In this document: one piece after another, positions 44,879 to 56,800 of the stretch | Position numbering within the stretch: position 1 is the stretch's first letter | Layout: each line of letters opens with the position of its first letter | NCBI GenBank assembly: GCA_047967505.1 | Contig: CM106541.1 | Strand: one strand, 5' to 3' | From: Dipteris shenzhenensis | Taxonomy: Eukaryota > Polypodiophyta > Polypodiopsida > Gleicheniales | DNA: 64,000 nucleotides | The notes under the pieces: model-generated | Database searches by the model: none | Seen by the model: the letters and a program-made list of their open reading frames with translations, nothing else | What the model was told of the DNA's origin: nothing | Program-made: the position numbers and the translations under genes

Positions 44879-47800
44879 ATGGGTCCAAAGAAGAAGAAAG
44901 GAAGCTCGATAAGCGATGCAAATAAGAGCAGCACCAATCGTGGCCCTAAGGGTGCTGCTCACGTCCAAATTTCCGCTGAGAACGAACGTCGCTTGCGTCG
45001 CCTTCTCCAGAACACAGGAAGTTCTCTTCGAGGTTCCGCTTCCAACACTCCGGAAGCTCTCTCTGACTCGCAGAGGAAACAGGCAGCTAAACGACTTCGC
45101 AATATTTATGAGAAGTTGGCGTCGGAAGGCTTCTCTACCTCCCAAATTGAACGTGCTCTTGCAGCTTTGCCCGCGGTATTCTACTGTTTCCATGCTACGA
45201 CTCAGCTCTGATGGTGGGCAGCTCACGAGAATGCACTCAGAATTTCGAAGCTTGTAACCCTATGTCCTGCAAGTCACCATCATGGATTGCAAATGACCCA
45301 AAAGAACCACCCAAAGGCAAAGGGTTCGAATGCGATCGCCCAGCCTTGTCCTCAAGCTTATTTTTGTTTCCCCTGAGTTGACCAGCTTGCGGTCCCTATG
45401 AGATGCTGATGTGCTTGCTTGTCCCTCTCGTTTCTCCTCGAGTAGCATGTCGATTTGTGACATCCCAAGGGATCAAGATAGCCCTTAAGATAACTTTCTT
45501 CTCCTAGAGTAGCATATCGGTTTGGGACATCCTAAGGGATCAGGATATTCGCAAAGAGGGGCTTGTGGAAGAAGAAGTTGTGAACCCACCTCCACTTCAG
45601 CTGTTCTTGTTAGTGGTTGATGTGCTGTTCTTACTTGAACTCTAGAAAACATATAAGTTTCCAATACATGCAACGTATAAGTTTCCAAAACATGCAACGC
45701 CAGTTCTTTGCATTACTATCTACGTTATTGTATAGGCACTTTCACTCAAAAGAGTGGAATATGAGACGTCTCAGTAAGAAAAACATAAAGCGTGGGAAAG
45801 CTAATTCTATATTGTTTGCGTGTGGCTTACAAATTTATCTCAACCAGAGTATGAGAATTGATAGTACAGGCGAGAATGGTTGATCTGTATCTCGGGCAGT
45901 AGCCATGACGAACCAAGGAGGCTCTGTTGAAGTGGCCAAGGAGTCACTTGAACGTGTGTCGAACCTTCCTTTGCTTGATCTCCTCAAATGACTCTCCCTC
46001 TCCTCTTCTCCCTTTGGGCGGAGTAGAGAAACGAGGAGATGATGATCCCGTTCTTTCTTTGCCTCCGGAGCTGTGCACTCTCTTGGCTCCCTAGCTTCTT
46101 GAGCCTCATGATCGCGCTCTTCCTTTGGCCTTTTGAGCTGCTCTCTTGTGCTCTCTGGCTGCCTGCTCATGATCATCCCGTATCTCGTAGAGCTGAAGCA
46201 TGCGTGCAAAAAGGCGCTCTGATTGCTGATTTGCTGCATCTGTCTCTGCATTATGGCTTACATCATGGCTACCATGACGGAAGCTGTTACGGGGGCCTCA
46301 ACGACCGGGGGTGATATCTGTGGTGGACGGCCTGGGGAAGCAATTTCTTCCTCTACACTGAAGTTGGACTTGTCACTAGTACTCATGGTGTCCCTTCCGG
46401 ATCTTGCCTGTATCATAAAATAGTGGCTATCCCTGAACTAAACCTCACTATCTCATGAAAAAAAGAACTGAAGCTATGATACCAATGTAGCAGGGAGAAG
46501 ACTTACTCATTCTCTCTCTCCCCAACTAACTTCTGTAATTGAACAGAGATAGAAACTGAGAGAATAATGCATTCAGAAAGACACAAGTGGAAGCTGTGAA
46601 TTGAGGAAGAATGGGCTCCTCCAAAGAGGGAAATAAATTGTATAAATGTCTGCCCCAAGGGATGAATGCAACTGTAAAAAGAAAGAGGGAAAAGTACTGT
46701 ATGGAAGGAAGATCCTTCACTGCAAGGGGATGGATAAAATACTATAGACCCTGCTGCTGCTGCCCAAGCGATAAACCCTATAGATGCTGCAGATGGGGGC
46801 TGATCCACCGCTCCCTAATCTCGGCCTAATCCTGCCATAGAACAGTGCTACTGGTTGAGGACTTGTGCCACAACTCAAGCCTGAAGGTGGATGAAATGAG
46901 CGTCCGTGAGGACTTCCTTATATAGGCCCCTAGGGCCCTTGAATTGGCTGACCAGGCCCCTAGAGGGCCCTGCATATCCTGACCCAGGGTTGAGTATGTT
47001 CCGACCAGACGACCTGCTGGTTGGCTGCCGCGTGGCACGCTCCTGTCTGCTGCTGACGTGGCTCCTAGCGCTGCCTTGTAACGTTGTCGCGGCGGCCATC
47101 AGGTTACCAGTTGCACAGCCCTAGCCAGCATCGACACGGGCTGCAGATGCTTGTGACATTAGATTTTCTTGAACACTACATGACCAAATATCAATTTCTT
47201 AGTGGGGTTTCATGCCAGTGCTCATCCAAGCCAAGGGTGATTTAATAATAGAAGGCAGGCATGAGGGTGTTAATGTATCCTAGAGGCATGTGCGGTCATG
47301 GATCAACCAAACAGGTACCACTCGCGGTGGGTATGGTGATTCAGACTGGGCTGGAGATTGGAATACTAGCTGGTCTACTACAAAATACTTTTTCTTGACT
47401 ATGGTGATGGATCCTGTATCGTGCTATCATTGCACACCAGGCAATCACATCTCGACTAGGTAACTCATCAAATACTCTGTGTGCCTCCTGTAGACTCCTG
47501 CATTTGGCATACATGTCAATCAGAGTGCTCCCAATATCTACATCTGATACCAGTCCACTTTTAATTATTTTGTCATGCAACAGCCTTCCGGTCCCTAAGG
47601 CTCTTATGCTGCACGAGCTTTTAAGGTGCTCAAATAAGTGACTTTGCCAGGAATTGTAGCCTCCTCCCCCTGGGCATTCCCTAGACTTCAAAACACAATT
47701 CAAGCATTTGTTTCAAGGTCATGCGTGGCTTCCTGAACCTTTAGCCATGTCTATCTTCTCGTCTGCAGAAAATTCTCGCATGATGAACTTTGTTGGCTCG

Positions 47801-50800
47801 CAGATGCTCATAACAGTACAGCAATCTATCATTGAGATCGAGAGACTCAGGGACCAGGATCCGGGATCCCAGTGGCTTAGGGATCGCCTGGAGTGTATAC
47901 GCTTGGAGCTACAGGATATGGAGGTTCGCAGAGCAGAGTTCTCATATTAGTCTTCCAGGGCCAGGTGGGTCCAGCAGGGAGAAAGGATGACCTGACAGTT
48001 CTTTCAGGCCACCGGACCACGGTCTGTAGGAGCCCAGCTTCAATGGCTTGGAGACCCAAAGGGACACATGCGCACGGACCCGTAGGAGATCCTTGAGCTG
48101 ACTACAGCCTTCTACGGCCAGCTTTTTCAATGATCCATACAATGAGATGTGAGAGTTGAGACATGAAGGCCAACTTGGATGAATCCAAGGTCATGATCTT
48201 TAACACTAATCAGGCTCGGATTCAATGCAAGGCCCTCATACTTACGAAGGAGCAGGTTGAGATAGTCAAATCCTATATCTACATAGGGTGCCTTTTCACA
48301 TGCCCCAAGTATACTAAGACACCGACAGCACGTGTACAATTGAACAGAGGACATGCTTCTATGTTGAGACTAGAGAGATAGTGTTTCCAGGGACACACTC
48401 AGCATGTGAACATGAGATCACTTCTCTTTGAGACTCTAGTTCAACCAGCAGCCCTCTATGCAGGGGCTTTTTGGTAGTTGACCTTAGAGATTATGAGTGG
48501 ACTGGCTCTAAGAGACTACAGATCATGATCCATCCCCACATGATGTGGGGAAAGGGATGCATGCCACACGACATTATCCTAGTAGAGTTTTGCAGTGAGA
48601 CCTCTCCACGCATGTATCATTCCAGATAATTACATATCAAGATGAGTCAGATAGTTTGGCTGGACAAATGCATGGTGATAGAGAATTCCATGTGGGATCC
48701 TCGCATTCTCCATGCAAGCTCGTAGGTGGATGGAGATGAGCAGTGCTAGAAGCACATGGCGGGCCAGCACAGCCACCATGTTCTCTGGCTTCGCCTCCAC
48801 TCCTGTTGTCAACTTCCACAACTTCCGAGCCGCTAAATGACTCGGAAGTTGTCCTGCGGCTTCGCCTCTACTCTTGTTGTCAACTTCCACAACTTCCGAG
48901 CCACTAAATGACTCCGGATCTTCACTTTCCAGATTGGTCCCGTCCAGATTCCCAGACTCTCTGAAGTTAGGGATACTGAATGAGAGAAAACTGGGGGAGG
49001 AGGAAGGGAGAGTAGGGACTGAAGAGGCTGTAGCAGTCAACATCTCTGCTGTTATACCACACAGCAAAGTCAACGAAACTCAATTTTCAGTAGACCAGAA
49101 CTCTAAACGCACCTGAGTGAACTTGAGTCACCCTCCTTCTCGCAAGGGCATTGTCCTCCGGTCGTGGAGGTCGATTCCCAAGAACGTCTGAATCAGGGTC
49201 GTCCTTCAGCAAGGTCCCTACCTTCAGGCTCCCACACCTGTGAGCCTCCTACTTGGGCTCTGATACCATGTTAGAAATGACCCAACAGAGGGTACACATA
49301 GTGGAAGACTGATAGTAATGCCCAGGAGCTTACACAGTGTGTGTGTGGGGTGTGGTAACATAGTTCTTAACTTATGTGCATAGATGTGCAAGTGAATAAA
49401 TAGACAATGCTTAGAAACAAATATAGAAGCAACGCTTTATATTTCCGATCTCTGAGCCCGCATGCTCCACCTCGGGCATATGTAGACTCTCTGTCTACAT
49501 CCCTTCCACCTTGCTGTCCAGAAGCCAGCCTAGGTGGGCAGCACCTTGAGCTCAGTCTGCAGCCCTATGTCAGCCTCCTTCTCCTCTTGTGTCTAGGTCC
49601 AAGGGTGGGCTTGCTGCTGCTGCTGTCTGCTCCCCAACTGCTGCTCCAAGTGAATAGATATGAGGGCCTGGAGGCTCTCCTTTTATAGGCCCAAGAGCCT
49701 GGCCAGCCAACCGACCCAGCAGCCCTAGAAAGGGCCGACTGCTGGTGGGTTCAGCCCCCTGCCTCTTGCCGACCAAAACCGACCCCCTTGGGGTCAACCT
49801 ACTGACCAGGCCGAGGGGTTTGCCAGCCCATTTGCTGGCCTCTGCTCCCCCGCCTTGCCACGTGGCCCTGCGCCACTGTTTGCCTCCATGTGAGGCCTGT
49901 TCCAGCCTGCTGTGTTGGCCTGCCATGTGCTTCTAGCACGCGCCTATGAGCCCTGCATGTCTCACCTCCTGCCAGGTTACTTACCAGGCCCCAAAGCGCT
50001 GCTGTTCTTGCTGAGGTCATTGTGCCTTGTCTAGCGCTTGCTGCAGGTCAAGATCCTGCCCACAACCCTTTCCATCCGGGTTGCCTATTACATCCCGCCA
50101 TGAAGGCGCCTTGAGCTGCCTCTGCCAGGCCCTTCACTGGCACCTGGGTACCATGCTTTTGTGCTTAGGTTCACCCCCCTCATGCGCTCCTCATATGGGG
50201 GCTTACAGATGGGGAGGTGACCATTCCAACAATATGGGCGTAGTAAATCATTCATAAGCATAAGAATGTAGCCGGAGCACTGGTCAGCCTAAATGGCATT
50301 ACCAAAAACTCGTAATGTCCAAACTTGCTTTTGCTTTTTATCCTCGGTTCTTATCCGGATTTGATGGTAGCCACTCTTACGATCTATCTTGCTGAAAATT
50401 ATGGCTCCATGTAATGCATCTAGCAAATCATCAATCCGAGACATTGTATACTTGTGCTTAATAGTGATATTGTTCAATTCAGTGTAATCTATACAAAGAC
50501 GAAAAGTATCATCCTTTTTCTTCTTCAATTTCACTGGCCAAGAAAAAGGTGAGAAACTGGGCTGAATCTACTTCATCTTGAGGCATTCTTCTAGTTGCCT
50601 TCGCACCTCAGCTTCTTCAATTAAACTTAGCCGACAATTAGGCCTATTTACAGACTCTACCCCTGGGATAAGTTCAATCTTGTGTTGAACACTCCGCTCT
50701 GGAGGTAACCCATAAGGTAACTCATCCCTAAAATAATCAAAGAACTTTGATCAGCCAACTCGGCCATCTCCCCATCTTGGGTAACATTAGTGCTAGTCGA

Positions 50801-53800
50801 TGGACCATCAATCGACCCTACCGATGTTGTACAAAGAAACCAAAAATCTCTTTGGAGTTTTCGGACTTCCATCACAGAAACTAGTGGTCCTTGAGGTAAA
50901 TCCTTTTGCCTTTGCTGGATTCTTCTTCGAATGCCATGCCTTTCCAAGGCTATATCTGCGTGAGCAAGTTTGAGCATTTCAAAATCCAGCTTCTCCGAAT
51001 AGTCCTGAATTGAAAGCTCTAACTGGGTAACACTTTGGTCCCATACTTCAGTTGAACTTCCATCTGCCATTCTGAGGGTATAAGCATAGTTAGATGTTCT
51101 AGTCTTCTTTCTTTTTTTTGGGGCAAAGAAAGGAATCTTCTATTAATGCTTGAAAAAACTTCATACAAAACAGCAGCCTTGAAGGTGTTGAGTATGGAAA
51201 ACCGGATCAAGGCTGAAAGAAAAAAACCAGCCTGTTCCAAAGAAACCCAGCTCACTGCCTAGGGAGTCTCTGGTATAGGGGCTAACAGCCAGGTGGGGGG
51301 ACTATACAGCCAGTGAATCCCTCAAGGAGTAAAAGTGTAGAAAACTCTTGCAAGCCAAGCCTTGCTGAAATGTGCGCACCTCGCGACAGTTGCTCTAGAG
51401 CCCGAGGTCCCACGCTTTTAGGTGGAGTGCAAGGTGTAGATGATATATTGCCAGATGGCTACCTTGAAATGGCGACCAAGGTAGCCGAGGGTGGAATCGG
51501 ATGCTCGTCCATCACCAGACTACAGCGAGCAACCCAAATGTTCCATGCCGTGATACTAGCTACTACCTCCCACATGCTATCCTCCGGAGGGGATGAGGAT
51601 TTGGGCCATCAGGAGGGGCCGCCTCATGGAGCTGTATCCTCTGAATGCTTTGACTGTGTATCCGGTAAGCAGAAGAAACCTCATCAATCTGTAACGTGTG
51701 ACCTCCCTGAGTCAACCAAGCCACTATCTGTTGGCAAGGTCACCTCCCCATCTGTAAGTCCCCAAATGAGGAGTGCGTGGGGGAGGGAGACCTAGGGCAG
51801 GATGTGCCCAAGAGAGAAGAAAGAGAGGGGGCTGCCACATGGGCAGCACCTCACAGGATTGGAACATGCAGATGGCGTCAGCATGGCGAGGGTAGTGGGC
51901 AGGTGAAGGGCCTGCAACAGACCCTGATGATGGCGCGGTACAGGCAGGTCAGGACAGCAGGATGTACAGGAGTACGGCGTAGGACACGTGGCTGGGAAGA
52001 GGACCTGGCAGAGGCTCAGATATGGCAGGATGTGCAGGCCCAGATATGGAGCAGCAAATATGGCTGTTAGTGGGCAGAAGGCAGGCCTTATATAGGCTGG
52101 ATCCTTGCCTTGAATGGAGGGCCAAAGGGCCCTGGAAGTTTGGGCCAAAAGCCCTGGGTTGTGTGCCCTTATAGGGCTGGACCAGCCACAGACTGGTCGG
52201 CCAGTCTGCTGCAGGCTGGTCGGTATTTTGCCAGCCCCCTTGGGGCCTATATAGAGAGGCCATTGGGCCTCATTCAAACATCCAACAGCTCAGCAGAACC
52301 AGCAGCAGACAGGAGCAGCCAGAAGACATTTTCTTGGGCCTCATCTTGGAGGTGAAGGAGAGTAGAAGGTGTGCTGCAGACTGAGCTCTCAAGGGCTGAA
52401 CCTTGGCTGTCTCTCAGGGCAGCAAGGTGTTGTGATCTGGACGGAAAGTCTACAGAAGCTCCAGGTGGAGCACGCGGACTCGAGTCTAGAGATAGCCAGC
52501 AGATAGGAGAAGGACCTTGTGGTAAGATTAGAGGACCACATCATTGGTGGGACTCTAGATCTGTCTCTTTTGTATTGTGTCCATATTTGTGGACGGAAAT
52601 ATATATTTTGGTGGTTTCTCTATCTGGTTGGTTCATTGTCTATTGATGAGTCTGCACATCTATTGAATGCACATAAGTAAAGAAGTTTGTGATTCCACAC
52701 CCACCGCACACTGTGTGAGCTCCTGGGCATTACTATAAGTCTTCCGCTATGCGTACCCTCTGTTGGGTATTTGCTAACACTATCCCCCAGTGTAGTCCCT
52801 CCGAAGGCTTTGCATGTGAGTCATAATTCTGAGGGCTCCCATCCAAATCCTCACTACGCTACAATAGCTCTAGAGGCAGTGAGGGATCGTCTCAAGAAAG
52901 AAAGAAATACAACAGAGCGACAATGACACTGCCCTTCTATCCGCATCTGCTCCAACCACGTGCCAATGGGTAAGCCTCTGTGGGTGGTCAGCCAGAAGAA
53001 GTTGGAGATCTTCCTCGGCCGCAAACTGGACCATAGACACGTCTAAAACTTGGAACGGACCTCTTGGGGCACTCTATGGGCCACCCAATGCCTCTCCCTT
53101 GAAGGGGTCCAAATTGAAGAGTCCATCTGAAGCCTCTTGCCAATCCGTGTGGTGTAGGACTAGAAGGGCACCTCGTCTGCCTGCTCGGCGAGGCCGATCC
53201 TGGAGGGCCAACACCATGCTCTTGGATCCCACTGGACCTCCCTCAGGGGCCTACCTTCCCAAAGCTAGGGGCGCCGTCTGGGGGCATCTGCTCTGGGATG
53301 CTAGGAGGATCAATGTGCCACTCCTTTCGCAATCGGCCCACCACTCTGATCATGTGCCAATGAATCCCATCCAGACTCCCGTCCATCTCAGGGTCTTTCT
53401 TAGTGAGTGCCTGAAGTAGGCCTCCATGTCCCACACGGAGAAAACCAAGCTGCGTGCTGTCTCGTTGCATCATCATCCTCAAGGGGACCCCAGTCTGAGA
53501 AAGCTGACCCAGCCATATGCTGTCCATCCACATGCGAAGTCCCTCCCACTGAGACTTGGGGATGGCTAGGTAAATCTCTCTCATTCGCTGCCCTGCCCCT
53601 CGCATATGCGCTAATGCTCCAGGCCTCACCTTTGCCTCCATGGATAATCTGCTCCATCTGCCAAAGGAGCAGGCGAGGCCACTGTCCCACTGTGCCCATC
53701 CAGTGTGAGTTCGTTGCCCGGGCATACACCCATCCTGATCCTTGATATTCGGGTGCCAAATGAGGGGCTGACGCTTGAACTCCTCACTGCAACAACGGGG

Positions 53801-56800
53801 CTGAGCGCCCCCTGCTAATCTTTGCCAGACCCTATGGAGGCTCCTCATCAAGGGGAACCCTTCGCTGTAAGGGGGGCCTCTGAGAAAATCCATCTGGGTG
53901 AATGCATATGGACTAGTCTTTAGTTTCAGCCTCTTTACAAGCTTGGAGCTAATCACATTGTGTGTTGACGTTGAGTCAAACAACACAACGATGGCATGAT
54001 TGACTGCTTGCCCTTTCATTTTAATTAACTCCGTATTGCTAAAATCTGTATACCTATTGCTACGGACTCAGATAGGATATTATCAGGTGCACGATGCCCG
54101 AACTTAGCAACATACACACACAATAACTCATTACATAGCTGAATCTGCATATGGTCCGGCTTAGGGACATCCCTCCATTTCCATGTCGCATTCTAAGGTC
54201 ACCATGTCAGCCATTTGGCAATCCTTGTTACGTGGACAATCTTTCCTCTGATGAGATTGAAGGCATCCAAAATAGAAGCCTTCTATCCTCGCTTTCTCTA
54301 TTTGTTCTGGTGTCAAATAAGATTTTCACCAAGCCCGGGAGTCACTTTTCTCTTCACTCTTATGGTGATGCTTGGTTTAGAAGGAGCCCTTGTTGGCTTT
54401 GCCACTAAGTTGTGAGGCACTACGCTTACTAATCCACTTCTTCTTAAACCCACTCTTTCTCGGGTACTTATATCGAGTCCCAACCTGCACAAACCCCTTG
54501 GCTTGTTACCTTTGGCGTCCTCATAGTTCAGGGCTATGGCTATGGCTATTGCTTTGTCTAGAATGCTTGCATATTTAACCCGAACTTCCATCTTGATTCT
54601 ATCATTCAGTCCGAAAATAAAATCCTTTACTTGTACCAACTGAGGAAGAGGTTCATATACCTTCATTACACATTCTCTAAATTTTTCAAGCATTGACAAA
54701 TTCCTCTTATGAAGGTTCCTATACTGATCCCAAGCTCGGGATACTTCATCAGGAGGCAAGAACAAATAGTGGACGCCACACCATCCTTTTGTTGTTTAAT
54801 CCACCACCTATCCGCTGCCTCATTAAACATATGAGTGGTCTCGCGGATTTTCTTCATGTCATTTCTGATTTCACAAATGACAAAAGCTTCATCCCATATG
54901 TGCAACCAGGGTTCTATGACATCAGAACTATGTCTGCAAAATACTTTTTTGGCCTATTATTGGCTATATTAGATACCTTAGACCTCCTAGGCGTGACCTT
55001 ATGTATACCGGTTTCAAGCTCCATCCGACTTTTCCTTTTCCCTCCCTGGATGGTCTTATAGACATACTATGAACCATCTGTCTAATTTTGGCTTGCTCTA
55101 CATTTGCTTCTTGTTGCTGAGCCAGAATTTGTAAGCACAGTAAAATATAATACAAAGGTCGGTCCACACAAAATAAAATGTCCACCGACTCTTCCGAGGT
55201 CATGTTATCTCAACTAGAGCATAATAGGATCTGACTTTTCTTGGGGTGTTCTGAATGAAAGTTCAATCTGTTTTTTGGACAATTATTTCAAGCTAATCAT
55301 TTTAATATGACCTGCACCATGATGTTGTGAACTTCAAAGAGTGTACATGATAAGGTGGGCTTTAAAGAATGCACTTTACTACCTTGCTGCAAGCAGGATG
55401 ACACACATTCATTATATGTTCTACAGGGAGATGCAACAATGGAGGCTGTACTCGATTGGCTTTGTTTCAACCTATCAGGGCATGAATTGCCAATAAAATT
55501 TTCCTCTGGTGCTACATCTCAGGAAGTGGAAGGTGCTTTAAGATATCATTGCTCATTAAAGTGACATTGCTCTTCTTGATATACTCATCATGTCACAGTC
55601 TTAACATTTGTGATCTCAAAATATTTGCATCAGTTGGTGATTCAGCAAGTATTGTTAGATGTTTATTTAGCGTGGTTTTGTTTCTTGTCCACGTAGGTGC
55701 TTCTGTGCAGTTGCTAACTGCATCTAGAGCAGATTGGGTCCCATCATCAATCCACAGTGGAGTTTCTGAACGAGGTCTGCTACAGGAAAAATTTGTTCAT
55801 ATTCAGGAATCGCAGAAAGAAGACACGGATGAGGACACAATATCGCAACAAGCAGATTGGATCCGGAAGTATGTGGCTCAACAGGAAGAGGTCTGCTAGT
55901 GATGAGCACCTTGCATATATTATTTTAAATGTTTTGATCATGTTGGAAGTACTGTATGCAATCCTGTGAGTTTTACAAAACCCGTGATCTAGTTGAGGAT
56001 GAACTGCCTATCCATTGGTAAGGCCATCAGTGAACGTAGACTTTTCTCACTATTTTCCTTTGACTAAAGGGGACCAAAGCACACGTTTTGGTAGGGTGTA
56101 GTGAGTGCAGGCTCTCTTTTTCATAATTAAGTAATCCTTTATGAAGATTCTAGGTGGCTTCATGAATGACTTTCTCAACCTTTTACACTGGTCCATTTAT
56201 GACTATGAATGCCTTGTGATTTTTGAATCTTCAAAGATTAGAGGGTAGACTGGCTACCTTTTGTTTCTGTGCTTTTTGACTAATTTACCTTGCCATTTAG
56301 TAACGTCAGACACATCTTTGTTGAGCAGGTTTGAGCTGACAGTTAGATTTTATATAGATTTGGTATTTGTCATCCCAAATGTGGATTTTGTTGGTGCAAA
56401 TTTTAAAAAATATGAATCACTTGTGTAACAGGAGCAAGATGGGAGTGGCAGCCCTTCCATGAGTAGTGATAATGATTTAGACTGGGAGGTATGACCTATT
56501 TCTACATATTTCAAGCTCTTTAGAAACTCCGCGGGTCTTTAGAAACCTAGTATAGTTGCTTATGCTTGGGCACTGATGACGACATAAGTGTTGCTTTGCT
56601 TGCTAAGTATGTCTTCCTTTTGTTTTTCATAAAATTTTTCGTTTACCTCTTTTTTCTTCTCTTTTATTTTCTGTGTAGATTTTTGATCTTTAGAACAACA
56701 AAAACTCTAAATTTGTATGATTGGACTTATTCTAGTCTTACAAAGGTATATATTTCTACATATTTCAAGCTCTAGAATCTTCGAGTTCGGGCATTTCCTT

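Noticed and set aside
46039-46423. Plus-strand frames with hydrophobic Leu/Cys-rich stretches
   Set aside because: Antisense to the gag start of the LTR element at 46486-47158; the hydrophobicity comes from the complement of charged gag codons.
49407-50257. Several GC-rich frames in LTR A
   Set aside because: They lie wholly inside an LTR with defined TG/CA ends and a primer site; no domain.
53099-53745. Plus-strand frames near 53.1-53.7 kb
   Set aside because: Antisense to LINE ORF2 C-terminal sequence with recognisable motifs on the minus strand.
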